A stretch of DNA of 64,000 nt from Bacteroidota bacterium (GTDB taxonomy: Bacteria > Bacteroidota > Bacteroidia > NS11-12g > UBA955): the NCBI GenBank assembly GCA_016787485.1, contig JAEUUL010000038.1:1-64000 (forward strand). The letters run 5' to 3'. Made by a program: the position numbers and the translations under genes. Below, in pieces: positions 16,025 to 26,599 of this stretch. The notes beneath the pieces are model-generated. The model did not search any database, was not told where the DNA came from, and saw only the letters and a program-made list of their open reading frames with translations. Numbering within the stretch: the stretch's first letter is position 1; each line of letters opens with the position of its first letter.

Positions 16025-19000
16025 TTAATCCATAAATGAAACTTCCAGACCCAGACCGCGGAGTTCGTGCAACAGTACGTTGAAGGACTCCGGAGTTCCT
16101 ATGTTTGAGATATTTTCACCTTTTACAATGGCTTCGTAAGCCTTTGCACGTCCGGTAATATCGTCAGATTTTACGGTAAGGATTTCGCGCAGGATATTGG
16201 ATGCACCAAAGGCTTCCAACGCCCAAACTTCCATCTCACCAAAACGCTGACCACCGAACTGTGCTTTACCACCCAACGGCTGCTGGGTAATAAGGCTGTA
16301 TGGTCCGATTGAACGTGCGTGCATCTTGTCGTCCACCATGTGTCCGAGTTTCAGCATGTAGATGATTCCTACGGTTGTTGGCTGATCGAAACGTTCACCG
16401 GTAAGTCCGTTATGCAGATACACCAATCCGTTGTCAGGGACACCGGCTTTTTTAGTGTATTCACTGATTTCTGACATGGAAGCACCGTCGAAAATCGGGG
16501 TAGCGAATTTCACACCCAGTTCTTTTCCGGCCCATCCCAGCACAGTTTCATAAATCTGACCCAGGTTCATACGCGAAGGCACACCCAGCGGATTCAGTAC
16601 AATGTCAACCGGAGTACCATCGGCCAGGAAAGGCATATCTTCCTGACGAACGATACGGGCTACAATTCCTTTGTTTCCGTGACGACCTGCCATTTTATCA
16701 CCCACTTTCAGTTTGCGCTTGTTGGCCACATAAACTTTGGCAAGTTGCAGAATGCCGGTGGGCAATTCATCACCCACGCTGATGGCGTAATGCTCACGTT
16801 TGAAATTGGTCACCTTCTCATTGTACACGTTGATAAAGTTGGTAAGCGCGCGTGCAATCAGTTCGTTCCTCTCGGCATCGGCAGTCCAGTTGTGATAGTT
16901 CACATTGCTGTAGTCAATGCTCATCAGGTTCTTTTGGGTGAACTTGGTGCCTTTGGGTATCAGTTCTTCGCTGTACATGTTAAACACGCCCTGGCTGGTT
17001 TTACCATTCACAATCTGGAACAGTTTCTTCACCAGTTCGTCTTTCAGTTCAGCGATTTCCTTCTTATGATCATCTTCCAGCTTTTGCAGACGACCTTTAT
17101 CACTGGCGCGCAGCGATTTGTCTTTCTTGCTTTTGCTGAAAAGTTTTTTCTCAATCACCACACCTTCAGTGCCCGGAGGCGCTTTCAGTGATGCATCTTT
17201 CACATCACCGGCCTTGTCGCCAAAGATGGCTCGCAGCAGTTTTTCTTCCGGTGAGGGTTCGGTCTCACCTTTGGGGGTGATTTTACCGATGAGAATATCA
17301 CCTTCTTTAACCTCGGCACCTATGCGAATCAGTCCATGTTCATCCAGATTGCGGGTCATTTCATCACTCACATTGGGGATGTCATTGGTCAGTTCTTCCT
17401 CACCGCGCTTGGTGTCGCGTACTTCCAGTTCGAATTCGGTGATATAAACAGTGGTGTACCAGTCTTCCTTCACCACTTTTTCAGAGATCACAATCGCGTC
17501 TTCGAAGTTGTAACCCTGCCATGGCATAAATGCCACTTTCAGGTTGCGACCCAGAGCAAGTTCACCACCCTGGGTGGCATATCCTTCGCACAGCACCTGT
17601 CCTTTGGTCACCTTGTCACCTTTTTGAACAATGGGGCGCAGGTTGATACAGGAATTCTGATTGGTACGACGGAATTTGGTGAGATAATACGTTTTGGTAT
17701 TGCCGGTAAAGCTCACGAGATCATCATTGTCATTGTGGTCGTAACGGATGCGGATTTCACGGGCATCCACATATTCAACCACCCCGTTGCCTTCGGAATT
17801 GATAAGTGAACGGCTGTCGCGGGCCACTTTTTCTTCCAGACCTGTTCCCACAATAGGAGCTTCAGGACGCAACAGAGGTACCGCCTGACGCTGCATGTTT
17901 GATCCCATCAGTGCACGGTTGGCATCATCATGTTCCAGGAACGGAATGAGAGATGCGGCAATGGACACAATCTGGTTCGGAGCCACATCCATGAAATCCA
18001 GTTTATCAGGACTTACCAGCGGGAAGTCACCTTCCTTGCGGCTCTTTACCAGCTCGGTTTTAAAGTTGCCTTTTTCATCCACCTCGGCATTTGCCTGAGC
18101 TATGGTTTTTCCATCTTCTTCTTCTGCACTGAGGTAGGTAATGCCTTTTTCAATCTTACCATTCTCAACACGGCGGTAGGGCGTTTCGATAAAGCCCATA
18201 CCATTGATTTTGGCGTGCACACACAGGGAAGAAATCAAACCGATATTCGGACCTTCGGGGGTTTCGATGGTACACAAACGACCATAATGGGTATAGTGTA
18301 CGTCACGAACCTCAAAACCGGCACGTTCGCGGCTCAAACCACCCGGACCCAGTGCCGACAAGCGGCGTTTGTGGGTTATCTCAGCCAATGGATTGATTTG
18401 ATCCAGGAACTGGGAAAGCTGGTTGGTTCCGAAGAATGAATTGATAACAGAACTCAGGGTACGGGCGTTAACCAGATCCTGAGGGGCGAACACCTCATTG
18501 TCGCGGATGTTCATCTTTTCGCGGATGGTGCGGGCCATGCGGGCCAGACCAACGCCGAACTGAGCATACAACTGCTCACCCACTGTACGCACACGGCGAT
18601 TGCTAAGGTGATCAATGTCGTCCAGAATTTCAGAACCATTGTACAATTCTATCAGGTACTTGATAATAGAGATAATGTCTCCTTTGGTAAGCACCTTGGT
18701 GTCCATGGAAGTATCGCTTCCCAGTTTTTGATTGATTCTGTAGCGGCCTACTTCACCCAGATCGTAGCGCTTGTCAGAAAAGAACAGACGTTCAATAATA
18801 CCACGTGCAGTTTCTTCGTCCGGCGGATCAGCATTTCTCAGCTGACGGTAAATAACCTCGAGTGCTTCCTTACCGTTGTTGGAAGTATCTTTCTGCAGGG
18901 TGTTGTAAATGATATCATAATCCAGGTCACCTTGTCCTTCTGCACTCAGAATGATAGTTTTCACACCAGCATCCACAATTACATCAATATGCTCATCGGC

Positions 19001-19828
19001 CAGCACGGTATCGCGTTCCAGAATCACTTCATTCCGTTCGATAGACACCACTTCTCCGGTATCTTCATCCACGAAATCTTCAATCCAGGTGCGGAGTACC
19101 CTTGCAGCCAGTTTGCGTCCTATAACCTTTTTCAGTCCGGATTTGGAAACTTTCACTTCCTCACTCAGGCCGAAAATGTCCAGAATATCCTTGTCACTTT
19201 CAAAACCGATGGCTCTGAGCAGTGTGGTTACCGGAAACTTCTTTTTCCGGTCGATGTACGCGTACATGACTGCGTTTACATCTGTAGCAAACTCAATCCA
19301 TGAACCTTTAAAGGGGATAACACGGGCCGAGTAAAGTTTGGTGCCATTGGAGTGAATGCTCTGGCCGAAGAACACACCGGGTGAACGGTGCAACTGGCTC
19401 ACAATCACGCGTTCGGCGCCATTGATAATGAAAGTGCCATTCGGGGTCATGTAGGGGATAGTTCCCAGGTACACGTCCTGAACGATGGTTTTAAAATCTT
19501 CGTGTTCGGGGTCGTTACAGCTCAGTTTCAGTTTGGCCTTCAGCGGAACGGCGTATGTAAGACCGCGTTCGATACATTCCTGCAAGGTATAACGTGGGGG
19601 ATCCACGAAATAATCAAGAAATTCCAGAACGAAAATATTCCGGGTATCGGTAATCGGGAAATTCTCCCTGAATACCTTGAAGAGACCTTCGCCTTCGCGC
19701 TTATCGGCAGGCGTGTCGAGCTGAAAAAATTCCTGGAAGGATTGCAACTGTACATCCAGAAAATCAGGATATTCGATGGCGTGTTTAACCTTGCCGAAGG
19801 AAATCCTAGTGCTTTGTGTGGTGCTCAA
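16025..19828 (-). CDS. rpoB: DNA-directed RNA polymerase subunit beta
   Basis: The 1267-residue product is the complete beta subunit. Visible landmarks are the rifampicin-pocket region around [27 protein letters not shown] (cluster I, given here in part), [10 protein letters not shown] for nucleic-acid contact, and the C-terminal [19 protein letters not shown] clamp segment. The cluster-I residues Gln, Asp, His, Arg and Ser are the wild-type ones, so rifampicin sensitivity is expected. It lies 106 nt after rplL, with an attenuator-like hairpin between them, as expected where polymerase subunits are made in smaller amounts than L7/L12. Confidence 0.99.
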   Translation of the reverse strand: MSTTQSTRISFGKVKHAIEYPDFLDVQLQSFQEFFQLDTPADKREGEGLFKVFRENFPITDTRNIFVLEFLDYFVDPPRYTLQECIERGLTYAVPLKAKLKLSCNDPEHEDFKTIVQDVYLGTIPYMTPNGTFIINGAERVIVSQLHRSPGVFFGQSIHSNGTKLYSARVIPFKGSWIEFATDVNAVMYAYIDRKKKFPVTTLLRAIGFESDKDILDIFGLSEEVKVSKSGLKKVIGRKLAARVLRTWIEDFVDEDTGEVVSIERNEVILERDTVLADEHIDVIVDAGVKTIILSAEGQGDLDYDIIYNTLQKDTSNNGKEALEVIYRQLRNADPPDEETARGIIERLFFSDKRYDLGEVGRYRINQKLGSDTSMDTKVLTKGDIISIIKYLIELYNGSEILDDIDHLSNRRVRTVGEQLYAQFGVGLARMARTIREKMNIRDNEVFAPQDLVNARTLSSVINSFFGTNQLSQFLDQINPLAEITHKRRLSALGPGGLSRERAGFEVRDVHYTHYGRLCTIETPEGPNIGLISSLCVHAKINGMGFIETPYRRVENGKIEKGITYLSAEEEDGKTIAQANAEVDEKGNFKTELVKSRKEGDFPLVSPDKLDFMDVAPNQIVSIAASLIPFLEHDDANRALMGSNMQRQAVPLLRPEAPIVGTGLEEKVARDSRSLINSEGNGVVEYVDAREIRIRYDHNDNDDLVSFTGNTKTYYLTKFRRTNQNSCINLRPIVQKGDKVTKGQVLCEGYATQGGELALGRNLKVAFMPWQGYNFEDAIVISEKVVKEDWYTTVYITEFELEVRDTKRGEEELTNDIPNVSDEMTRNLDEHGLIRIGAEVKEGDILIGKITPKGETEPSPEEKLLRAIFGDKAGDVKDASLKAPPGTEGVVIEKKLFSKSKKDKSLRASDKGRLQKLEDDHKKEIAELKDELVKKLFQIVNGKTSQGVFNMYSEELIPKGTKFTQKNLMSIDYSNVNYHNWTADAERNELIARALTNFINVYNEKVTNFKREHYAISVGDELPTGILQLAKVYVANKRKLKVGDKMAGRHGNKGIVARIVRQEDMPFLADGTPVDIVLNPLGVPSRMNLGQIYETVLGWAGKELGVKFATPIFDGASMSEISEYTKKAGVPDNGLVYLHNGLTGERFDQPTTVGIIYMLKLGHMVDDKMHARSIGPYSLITQQPLGGKAQFGGQRFGEMEVWALEAFGASNILREILTVKSDDITGRAKAYEAIVKGENISNIGTPESFNVLLHELRGLGLEVSFMD

Positions 19829-19880
19829 AGTGTTTTGTTTTTAATGTTGGACAATGGTGTTGTTTTTATGGCAATAAAAC

Positions 19881-19913
19881 GCCCAAAAGGCCCGCGGATT
19901 TCCGGGGCCTTTT
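19881..19913 (-). terminator. Attenuator-like hairpin between rplL and rpoB
   Basis: On the minus strand AAAAGGCCC (19913-19905) pairs with GGGCCTTTT (19893-19885), with an extended GC-rich stem inside. It lacks a long T-tract after the stem (GGGCGTTTTATT), which fits a partial terminator that lowers rpoBC transcription relative to rplJL. Confidence 0.65.
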
Positions 19914-19934
19914 AGGCTTCAGTGTTGGATAAAA

Positions 19935-20312
19935 TTACTTAACCTCAACTTCAGCGCCTGCCTCTTTCAGTTTAGCTGACAAATCTTCGGCTTCCGCTTT
20001 GGAAACTTTTTCTTTTACAGCTTTCGGGGCACCGTCTACGAGGTCTTTGGCTTCTTTCAAACCGAGGCCGGTAAGGTCTTTAACGATCTTAACAACATTC
20101 AGTTTGTTAGCGCCTGCGTTTTTCAGAATCACATCAAACTCGGTTTGCTCTTCAGCAGCAGCAGCACCACCGGCAGCGGGGCCGGCGGCTACAGCTACAG
20201 CAGCAGCAGCGGGTTCAATGCCATGCTCTTCCTTAAGGATTTGAGCCAGCTCATTAACTTCTTTTACAGTAAGATTTACCAACTGATTCGCGAATTCTTT
20301 CAAATCTACCAT
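19935..20312 (-). CDS. rplL: 50S ribosomal protein L7/L12
   Basis: The 125-residue product has the N-terminal dimerisation helix pair ([19 protein letters not shown]), an Ala/Gly-rich flexible hinge (about residues 36-53) and the C-terminal factor-binding domain ([20 protein letters not shown]...). Dimers attach to L10 to form the ribosomal stalk, which recruits GTPase factors such as EF-Tu, encoded in the same operon. Confidence 0.98.
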   Translation of the reverse strand: MVDLKEFANQLVNLTVKEVNELAQILKEEHGIEPAAAAVAVAAGPAAGGAAAAEEQTEFDVILKNAGANKLNVVKIVKDLTGLGLKEAKDLVDGAPKAVKEKVSKAEAEDLSAKLKEAGAEVEVK

Positions 20313-20352
20313 TGTGTTTATGTTTTAGTTTTTTTTCTGGGTTTTATAGGTG

Positions 20353-20877
20353 TTATGCGTCTCTTTCTGAGAGAGTTTTTACAAGTCCGGCCAACTTTTG
20401 ACCAGCATTGGCCTGCAGGGCAGAAATTACATTGCGTGCAGGTGACTGCAACAAGGCAATAACATCTCCAATCAGGTCTTCTTTCGATTTCAGATCAACC
20501 AGTGCAGCAAGCTGATTGTCACCAACGAATACGCTGTTGTCAATCCAGGCACCCTTCAGCAGGGGCTTGTCCGATTTTTCACGGAATGCTTTGATGCTTT
20601 GGGCAGGAGCTTTCTGGTTTTCTGAAACCAGCAGGCAACTGGTACCCGCCAAGGCTGCTTTCAGGTCACCAAAATCTTTACCGCTGCCATCCATCGCCCT
20701 TTCAATCAGGGTATTTTTGGCCATGCGCATGGTTACACCATTGTTGAACAACATGCGGCGGAAAGCGTTTGTATCATTTGCACTCAGCCCAGTAGTATCG
20801 GCCAGGTACACAAAATTATTGTTTCTCAGTGTTTCGGTCAGTTCTGCAACTACCGCTTCTTTTTCTGTTCTGTTCAT
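20353..20877 (-). CDS. rplJ: 50S ribosomal protein L10
   Basis: The 174-residue product has the L10 N-terminal rRNA-binding domain (VAELTETLRNNNFVYLADTTG, MRMAKNTLIERAM) and the C-terminal helix that anchors L7/L12 dimers. It starts 2 nt after rplA. In other bacteria L10-L7/L12 represses its own mRNA; the spacing here leaves no separate leader for this, so any such site would lie within rplA. Confidence 0.98.
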   Translation of the reverse strand: MNRTEKEAVVAELTETLRNNNFVYLADTTGLSANDTNAFRRMLFNNGVTMRMAKNTLIERAMDGSGKDFGDLKAALAGTSCLLVSENQKAPAQSIKAFREKSDKPLLKGAWIDNSVFVGDNQLAALVDLKSKEDLIGDVIALLQSPARNVISALQANAGQKLAGLVKTLSERDA

Positions 20878-20879
20878 AC

Positions 20880-21575
20880 TCAGATTCCTTGAATGGATTT
20901 AACATCAACATTTACTCCGGGACTCATGGTACTGCTGAGATAGATACTGCGGAAATATGTTCCTTTCGCAGCACTTGGTTTCAGCTTATTCAGCACCGAA
21001 ATCAATTCCTGGGCATTGTCTGTGAGTTTATCAGCCTCAAACGATACTTTTCCGATAGAAGTATGAATGATACCGGTTTTGTCTACTTTAAAGTCAATTT
21101 TACCAGCTTTCACCTCAGTTACTGCTTTGCCCACTTCCATGGTTACAGTTCCGCTTTTGGGGTTTGGCATCAGGTTGCGGGGACCCAGGATTTTACCCAG
21201 ACGACCCAACTTGGCCATCACACTCGGCACAGCGATAATGATGTCAATATCAGTCCAGCCACCGGCAATTTTTTCGATGTAATCATCCAGACCAACATGA
21301 TCTGCACCTGCATCCTTGGCTTCCTGCTCTTTGTCGGGAGTGCACAGTACCAAAACGTTTACTGTCTTTCCCAATCCGTGAGGCAATGCAGCCACGCCGC
21401 GCACCATTTGATTGGCTTGCTTGGGGTCCACACCCAGGCGCACATCTATATCCACCGATGCGTCAAACTTGGTGGAAGTGATTTTCTTTACGATTTCACT
21501 TGCTTCTTTCAGAGAATATGCCTTAGTAGGGTCATATTTGCTCAGCGCTTCTTTTCTTTTCTTACCAACTTTCAT
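20880..21575 (-). CDS. rplA: 50S ribosomal protein L1
   Basis: The 231-residue product is complete, with the conserved [16 protein letters not shown] segment and the N-terminal [20 protein letters not shown] start. L1 forms the mobile stalk at the E site and in many bacteria represses the L11 operon. It lies 11 nt after rplK. Confidence 0.98.
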   Translation of the reverse strand: MKVGKKRKEALSKYDPTKAYSLKEASEIVKKITSTKFDASVDIDVRLGVDPKQANQMVRGVAALPHGLGKTVNVLVLCTPDKEQEAKDAGADHVGLDDYIEKIAGGWTDIDIIIAVPSVMAKLGRLGKILGPRNLMPNPKSGTVTMEVGKAVTEVKAGKIDFKVDKTGIIHTSIGKVSFEADKLTDNAQELISVLNKLKPSAAKGTYFRSIYLSSTMSPGVNVDVKSIQGI

Positions 21576-21586
21576 AATACCTGTAA

Positions 21587-22024
21587 TTAGAACGGAGAAT
21601 CTCCTGTTACGTTAATACCCATGCTGCGTGCTGTACCGGCTACCAATTTCATGGCAGACTCAACTGTAAAACAGTTAAGATCCGGCATTTTGTCGGTAGC
21701 GATGGTGCGAACCTGATCCCAGGAAACGGAACCTACTTTTTTACGGTTGGGTTCAGCAGAACCTTTCTGTATTTTAGTAGCCTCTACCAACTGGGCAGCC
21801 ACAGGGGGCGTTTTAATAATAAAGTCAAAAGACTTGTCTGCGTATACAGTAAGAACCACAGGCAAAATCTTGCCCATTTTATCTTGTGTACGCGCATTGA
21901 ACTGTTTGCAAAAATCCATGATGTTTACACCTTTTGAACCCAGTGCAGGTCCAATCGGGGGGGCAGGGTTTGCCTGTCCGCCTTTCACCTGGAGTTTTAC
22001 GTATCCTGTTATCTGCTTTGCCAT
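21587..22024 (-). CDS. rplK: 50S ribosomal protein L11
   Basis: The 145-residue product has the Pro-rich N-terminal domain ([20 protein letters not shown]) that binds the thiostrepton/GTPase-centre rRNA, and the C-terminal rRNA-binding domain ending in [10 protein letters not shown]. It starts 8 nt after nusG. Confidence 0.98.
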   Translation of the reverse strand: MAKQITGYVKLQVKGGQANPAPPIGPALGSKGVNIMDFCKQFNARTQDKMGKILPVVLTVYADKSFDFIIKTPPVAAQLVEATKIQKGSAEPNRKKVGSVSWDQVRTIATDKMPDLNCFTVESAMKLVAGTARSMGINVTGDSPF

Positions 22025-22032
22025 TGCTTAAT

Positions 22033-22590
22033 TTACAATTTTTGTACCTGATTATAGTTCAATTCCAGCGGGGTGCGGCGACCGAAGATTTTAACCATAA
22101 CCTTCAGTTTCTTCTTCTCGTCGTTCACCTCTTCTATCACACCGTCAAAATCATTGAAGGGTCCATCCACCACTTTAACAGCTTCGCCTACAATGTACTG
22201 ATCTTCCTGCGCGACAGTACCTTCACTCAGTTCATCGGCTGTGCCCAGTATGCGGTTCAGTTCATTCTGCCTCAGAGGAACGGGTTGGTCTTTGGATCCC
22301 AAAAAGCCTACAACACCCGAAACACTTTTGATTGTGGGAATCACTTCCGGATCGCTGAAATCAGCCTGAATGAGGATGTATCCGGGGAATGCGTTGCGTT
22401 CTTTGGTAACTTTTTTTCCGTTCTTAATCTGGTAAACTTTCTCGGTAGGAATGAGAATTTCAGGCACGAAATCACTCTTGCGGGCGCGTTCCAGCTCCAC
22501 AAGGATATTGTGTTTCACCTTTTTTTCCTGTCCGGTAATGGCACGTACCACGTACCACCGGAATTTCTCATCTACTGTTGTCATGCTCAC
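22033..22590 (-). CDS. nusG: Transcription elongation/antitermination factor NusG
   Basis: The 185-residue product has the NGN domain (KFRWYVVRAITGQEKKVKHN at the start, VTKERNAFPGYILIQ in the middle) and a C-terminal KOW domain (VKVVDGPFNDFDGVIEEV). It links RNA polymerase to Rho or the ribosome. Its start overlaps the secE stop by 4 nt. Confidence 0.97.
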   Translation of the reverse strand: MSMTTVDEKFRWYVVRAITGQEKKVKHNILVELERARKSDFVPEILIPTEKVYQIKNGKKVTKERNAFPGYILIQADFSDPEVIPTIKSVSGVVGFLGSKDQPVPLRQNELNRILGTADELSEGTVAQEDQYIVGEAVKVVDGPFNDFDGVIEEVNDEKKKLKVMVKIFGRRTPLELNYNQVQKL

Positions 22591-22784
22591 TTAAACAGTT
22601 TGTAAAAGTTGGTCAACCCAAACCCAAGAATAGTGTCCAAACCCCACACAAGCAGGGCAAACAGCACAGAAGCCACCAAAACAATGGTGGTACTTTCCGT
22701 GAGTTCATTCCACGATGGCCACGAAACCTTGTTCAGGAGTTCGTCACGGGTTTCGCGGAAGTAATTGGTTATTCTTTCAAACAT
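22587..22784 (-). CDS. secE: Preprotein translocase subunit SecE
   Basis: The 65-residue product has the short bacterial SecE layout: an amphipathic segment (ITNYFRETRDELLNKVSWPSW) with the conserved KVSWP, followed by a single membrane helix (TTIVLVASVLFALLVWGL). It clamps SecY in the membrane. Its place between tRNA-Trp and nusG is the usual one. Confidence 0.96.
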   Translation of the reverse strand: MFERITNYFRETRDELLNKVSWPSWNELTESTTIVLVASVLFALLVWGLDTILGFGLTNFYKLFK

Positions 22785-22798
22785 TGCGCTTCTATTTG

Positions 22799-22869
22799 CA
22801 CGGGTACCAGGATTCGAACCCAGATCAAAGGTTTTGGAGACCTCTATTCTACCATTGAACTATACCCGT
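22799..22869 (-). tRNA. tRNA-Trp (CCA anticodon)
   Basis: The minus-strand sequence folds into a full cloverleaf. The acceptor stem is ACGGGTA/TACCCGT with discriminator G, the D arm is GTTC-AATGGTA-GAAT, and the anticodon loop CTCCAAA has anticodon CCA. The T loop TTCGAAT is standard. The 3' CCA is not encoded. It lies between tuf and secE in the operon. Confidence 0.95.
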
Positions 22870-22920
22870 GTAAAGGAGCAAGCCCAGAGCCTGCTCCTTT
22901 ATTATTACAGCTGTGCTGTA

Positions 22921-24105
22921 TTACTCGATAATTTCAGTTACCTGTCCTGCACCTACGGTACGGCCACCTTCGCGAATTGCGAAACGCAGACCTTTTTCCA
23001 TAGCGATGGGCTGAATCAGTTCCACAGTGATTGAAATGTTATCACCAGGCATTACCATTTCAGTTCCTTCGGGCAGTGAAATTTCACCGGTTACATCCGT
23101 GGTACGGAAGTAAAACTGAGGGCGGTACTTGTTGAAGAACGGAGTGTGACGACCACCTTCTTCTTTGCTCAGTACATAAACTTCAGCTTTGAACTTCTTG
23201 TGAGGAGCAACAGATTTGGGGGCGCAGATTACCATACCACGACGGATATCGGTTTTCTCGATACCACGCAGCAGAATGCCTGCGTTGTCACCAGCTTCAC
23301 CGCGATCCAGCAGTTTGCGGAACATTTCCACACCTGTGCAGGTAGAGGTCAGTGTAGCACCGAAACCGATAATTTCTACTGATTCACCCACTTTAATTAC
23401 ACCACGTTCGATACGACCGGTAGCAACTGTACCACGACCTGTGATAGAGAACACGTCTTCTACAGGCATAAGGAAAGGCTGGTCTACCAGACGGGGAGGA
23501 ACAGGAATCCAGTTATCAACGGCTTCCATCAGTTGCATAATGGTTTCAACCCATTTTGCGTCGCCATTCAGGCCACCCAAAGCAGAACCACGGATGATGG
23601 GGGTATTGTCAGCGTCGAATTCGTAGAATTTCAGCAGATCACGGATTTCCAGCTCAACCAGGTCAAGCAGTTCCGGATCGTCTACCATATCTACCTTGTT
23701 CATGAAAACCACCAGACGGGGTACACCCACCTGACGAGCCAGCAGGATATGCTCGCGGGTCTGGGGCATAGGACCATCGGTAGAAGCCACAACCAGGATA
23801 GCACCGTCCATCTGTGCAGCACCGGTAACCATGTTCTTCACATAGTCGGCGTGACCCGGACAATCTACGTGTGCGTAGTGACGGTTCTGTGTTTGGTATT
23901 CTACGTGAGCAGTATTAATGGTAATACCGCGTTCTTTTTCTTCCGGTGCAGAGTCGATAGAATCGAAGGATCTCTTTTCAGACAAACCTGCATTTGCCAG
24001 AACAGTGGTGATGGCCGCAGTAAGAGTGGTCTTACCGTGGTCAACGTGACCGATAGTACCAATGTTTACGTGTGGTTTGGAACGGTCAAAGGTTTCTTTT
24101 GCCAT
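22921..24105 (-). CDS. tuf: Translation elongation factor EF-Tu
   Basis: The 394-residue product is a complete EF-Tu. The GTPase motifs are GHVDHGKTT (residues 18-26), DCPGH and NKVDMVDD, followed by domains 2 and 3 ending in [10 protein letters not shown]. It delivers aminoacyl-tRNA to the ribosome. It is embedded between four upstream tRNA genes and a downstream tRNA-Trp, so the precursor RNA must be processed by tRNA nucleases. Only one tuf is seen in the window. Confidence 0.99.
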   Translation of the reverse strand: MAKETFDRSKPHVNIGTIGHVDHGKTTLTAAITTVLANAGLSEKRSFDSIDSAPEEKERGITINTAHVEYQTQNRHYAHVDCPGHADYVKNMVTGAAQMDGAILVVASTDGPMPQTREHILLARQVGVPRLVVFMNKVDMVDDPELLDLVELEIRDLLKFYEFDADNTPIIRGSALGGLNGDAKWVETIMQLMEAVDNWIPVPPRLVDQPFLMPVEDVFSITGRGTVATGRIERGVIKVGESVEIIGFGATLTSTCTGVEMFRKLLDRGEAGDNAGILLRGIEKTDIRRGMVICAPKSVAPHKKFKAEVYVLSKEEGGRHTPFFNKYRPQFYFRTTDVTGEISLPEGTEMVMPGDNISITVELIQPIAMEKGLRFAIREGGRTVGAGQVTEIIE

Positions 24106-24145
24106 AGTTGTATTTTGTTAAATGTGTTTCTATATACTAATTCGG

Positions 24146-24217
<72 letters not shown>

Positions 24218-24268
24218 TGTTGCACCTTTCGGCACTACATTTTTCACACCGTTGTGTGAAAAACGCAG

Positions 24269-24341
24269 AGCGGGAGACGAGGCTCGAACCCGCGACCTAC
24301 AGCTTGGAAGGCTGTCGCTCTACCAACTGAGCTACTCCCGC
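24269..24341 (-). tRNA. tRNA-Gly (TCC anticodon)
   Basis: A minus-strand cloverleaf with acceptor GCGGGAG/CTCCCGC, anticodon stem ACAGC/GCTGT with loop CTTCCAA (anticodon TCC), T loop TTCGAGC and discriminator T. CCA is not encoded. Confidence 0.95.
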
Positions 24342-24362
24342 ATATTTGCGCGCACCGGCTTG

Positions 24363-24445
24363 TGGGGAAAGAAGGATTCGAACCTCCGAAGTCGTAAGAC
24401 AGCAGATTTACAGTCTGCCCCATTTGGCCACTCTGGTATTTCCCC
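24363..24445 (-). tRNA. tRNA-Tyr (GTA anticodon)
   Basis: A minus-strand class II tRNA of 83 nt with a long variable arm. The acceptor is GGGGAAA/TTTCCCC, the anticodon stem GCAGA/TCTGC has loop CTGTAAA (anticodon GTA), the T loop is TTCGAAT and the discriminator is A. CCA is not encoded. Confidence 0.95.
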
Positions 24446-24501
24446 ATTATTTGCCTCCGACAGCATTCAAATGCCTTCGATTGTATCGGATTGCGCAAAT
24501 G

Positions 24502-24574
<73 letters not shown>

Positions 24575-24624
24575 TTATGTGTAAGAACGCGAGACAGAAC
24601 AGACTGCCTCTCAAAAAAGGACTG

Positions 24625-24655
24625 CAAAAATAGTACTTTCACCCGAGTTGTCAAA
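24625..24655 (-). promoter_or_regulatory. Promoter of the tRNA-tuf-secE-nusG-rplKAJL-rpoBC operon
   Basis: On the minus strand TTTG (24655-24652), exactly 19 nt and TATTTTTG (24632-24625) form a perfect Bacteroidota housekeeping-sigma promoter. It is the best-matching promoter in the window, as expected for a stable-RNA and ribosomal operon. Confidence 0.85.
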
Positions 24656-24761
24656 CGGGTTTGCGATTTTTTTTCTGTACTCCATGCCAGACCCCCGTCA
24701 GATTGCCATTTTCAGGTCGCCATAATCAACACGATTGTGACAAAAGCCCTGTTCAGCTGCT

Positions 24762-24769
24762 TAAATTTG
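24762..24769 (+). promoter_or_regulatory. -7 box TAAATTTG of the DUF4340 gene
   Basis: An exact TAnnTTTG match, 8 nt before the ATG at 24778. It supports that start over an in-frame ATG 117 nt upstream. Confidence 0.55.
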
Positions 24770-24777
24770 CAGTCCGA

Positions 24778-25806
24778 ATGAAACGTATATGGATTACACT
24801 GGTCATACTTGTTATTACAGTGCTGGCTGCACTCCTGCTATGGAAGAATGTAAACAGAACATCGGCTCTCAGCCCCAGGGCATTTGCTTTGGACAACCCG
24901 TCTGCTGTAAACAGAATCTTTTTCTCCTCCAACAACGCTAAAGCAGGATACCTCATATTTGAAAAGAAAGCAGGCCGGTGGACGGTAACCGACGGAAAAT
25001 CCACTTTTAATGCCGACACAGCAAGTATTCACGATCTGCTATTCTGGGTTATGGCTAAAAATGAAGTATACAGTCCGGTGCCCGATGCATCCAAAGACCT
25101 TGTAACCAAAGATATAAGCATCAGCGGGGTGAAAGCCATATTTTACAACGGCAAAAGCGAACTGAAGACCATTTATGCAGGTGGACCCACTCCAAACCAG
25201 GAAATGACATATATGTATTTGCCCGGTACTGAACGGCCGAGTATTATTCACATTCCGGGGCATACAGGTTATCTTTCTCCTTATTTTAAAACCAGCATCG
25301 ATCAATGGCGAAGTCTGGCGATGCTGGATGCCGGTCCGGAAGACATAGAGAAAGTGCTGGTCCTTTGGCCACAAAATGCAGAAGATGGCTTTGAAATTCG
25401 CCGTGAAGAAGGATCGGTAAAGATGTATACACTGGAAGGTACAGCCGTGAATGCGAGGCAAACCCTTCTGGAGGCATATATGGAAGTATTCCGCAATGTG
25501 AATCATGAAGCAGGTGACCAGGCAGGTGTAAACCGAAACTCAAAGGCCCGCGACAGCCTTTTGGCCAGCACTCCGTTTTTCAGGGTAAAGCTTTTCCTCA
25601 AAGGCAAACAACCTCCGGTGGAGTTGAATATATACAGAATGCAGAAAGATGACCCATCTCTGTCCGCCATGAAAGGTGCAGAATCTCTTCAGGTTTATGA
25701 AACGGAGCAGTTTTGGGCAAACCTTACCGGGAGCCGTGAAATATGGGTCATGCAGGATGTGGTGTTGAAAAACCGCATGAAAAGGCTGAAAGACTTCATT
25801 CGCTAA
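24778..25806 (+). CDS. DUF4340-like membrane-anchored protein
   Basis: The product has 342 residues from the ATG at 24778, chosen because MKRIWITLVILVITVLAALLLW gives an N-terminal signal anchor and a promoter box lies just upstream. The rest is predicted to be periplasmic and alternates strands and helices in the manner of DUF4340 proteins: a repeated core with VNRIFFSS...LIFEKKAGRWTVTDG and later EKVLVLWPQ...FEIRRE. Such proteins often accompany gliding/ABC-2 exporter genes (GldG), but none is adjacent here. Its function is unknown. Confidence 0.65.
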   Translation: MKRIWITLVILVITVLAALLLWKNVNRTSALSPRAFALDNPSAVNRIFFSSNNAKAGYLIFEKKAGRWTVTDGKSTFNADTASIHDLLFWVMAKNEVYSPVPDASKDLVTKDISISGVKAIFYNGKSELKTIYAGGPTPNQEMTYMYLPGTERPSIIHIPGHTGYLSPYFKTSIDQWRSLAMLDAGPEDIEKVLVLWPQNAEDGFEIRREEGSVKMYTLEGTAVNARQTLLEAYMEVFRNVNHEAGDQAGVNRNSKARDSLLASTPFFRVKLFLKGKQPPVELNIYRMQKDDPSLSAMKGAESLQVYETEQFWANLTGSREIWVMQDVVLKNRMKRLKDFIR

Positions 25807-25846
25807 TCAAACGCCTGCCGGATAGTTTGTTTATTTGCACTTTCAA

Positions 25847-26599
25847 TTGAAAATCCAGATTGCCATTGTAGGGGCCGTTATCGGCTTTTTAGCCAGCGGA
25901 TTTATTGGTGCCGTCGTAGGCTTTCTAATCGGATTGTATATTGAGTATGTAAGCGACGGCAATAAGGAATCGAACCAACAGGAAACACAGAGTAATCGCA
26001 GACCAGAGCCCCGCTACGATACCCGTGATTTTGGCCGGTCTATGCTCGTACTCATTGCGGCAATCATGAATGCCGATGGCAGTGCGATGAAAAGCGAGCT
26101 GGAGCTGGTAAAACGAATGCTGGTGCGCACCTACGGGGAAGATAAAGCACGGCAAATGCTGCTGGTGCTGAGGGAATTGCTACGCACCCATCAGGATGTA
26201 ACATTTGTATGCCGCCAGATACGCGGTTCGATGCTATACAGTCAGCGACTGGAACTGCTGCATATTCTGTTCCGCATCTCGCGGGCAGACGGTGAAATAA
26301 ACCCATCTGAACTGCAAATGTTGCAACACATCGCTTCGCAGATGGGAATTACAACACCGGATTTCCTTTCACTCCGGGCCATGTTTGTAAGCAGCCCCGA
26401 CAGTGATTTCCAGATTCTGGATGTAAAACCTGATGCTTCTGAAGAGGACGTAAAAAAGGCATACCGGAAAATGGCCATGCGTTTCCACCCGGACAGATTG
26501 AACGGATTATCAGAAGCCGAGAAAAAGGCAGCTGCCGAAAAATTCGTAAAAGTGAAGCGGGCCTACGAAAACATCAAACGAAAGAAAGGCTGGAGTTGA
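25847..26599 (+). CDS. Membrane-anchored TerB-DnaJ protein (DjlA-like)
   Basis: The product has about 250 residues if translation starts at the TTG at 25847 (KIQIAIVGAVIGF follows); a TTG at 25835 is possible but would lie inside a promoter-like TTTATTTG. The layout is that of DjlA. A Gly-rich membrane segment (residues about 5-35) is followed by a helical TerB domain (FGRSMLVLIAAIMNADG..., LELLHILFRISRADGEI) and a C-terminal J domain with the HPD tripeptide (MAMRFHPDRL) that stimulates DnaK ATPase. It is probably an inner-membrane Hsp40 co-chaperone. The TTGA overlap with the next gene suggests coupling. Confidence 0.8.
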   Translation: MKIQIAIVGAVIGFLASGFIGAVVGFLIGLYIEYVSDGNKESNQQETQSNRRPEPRYDTRDFGRSMLVLIAAIMNADGSAMKSELELVKRMLVRTYGEDKARQMLLVLRELLRTHQDVTFVCRQIRGSMLYSQRLELLHILFRISRADGEINPSELQMLQHIASQMGITTPDFLSLRAMFVSSPDSDFQILDVKPDASEEDVKKAYRKMAMRFHPDRLNGLSEAEKKAAAEKFVKVKRAYENIKRKKGWS

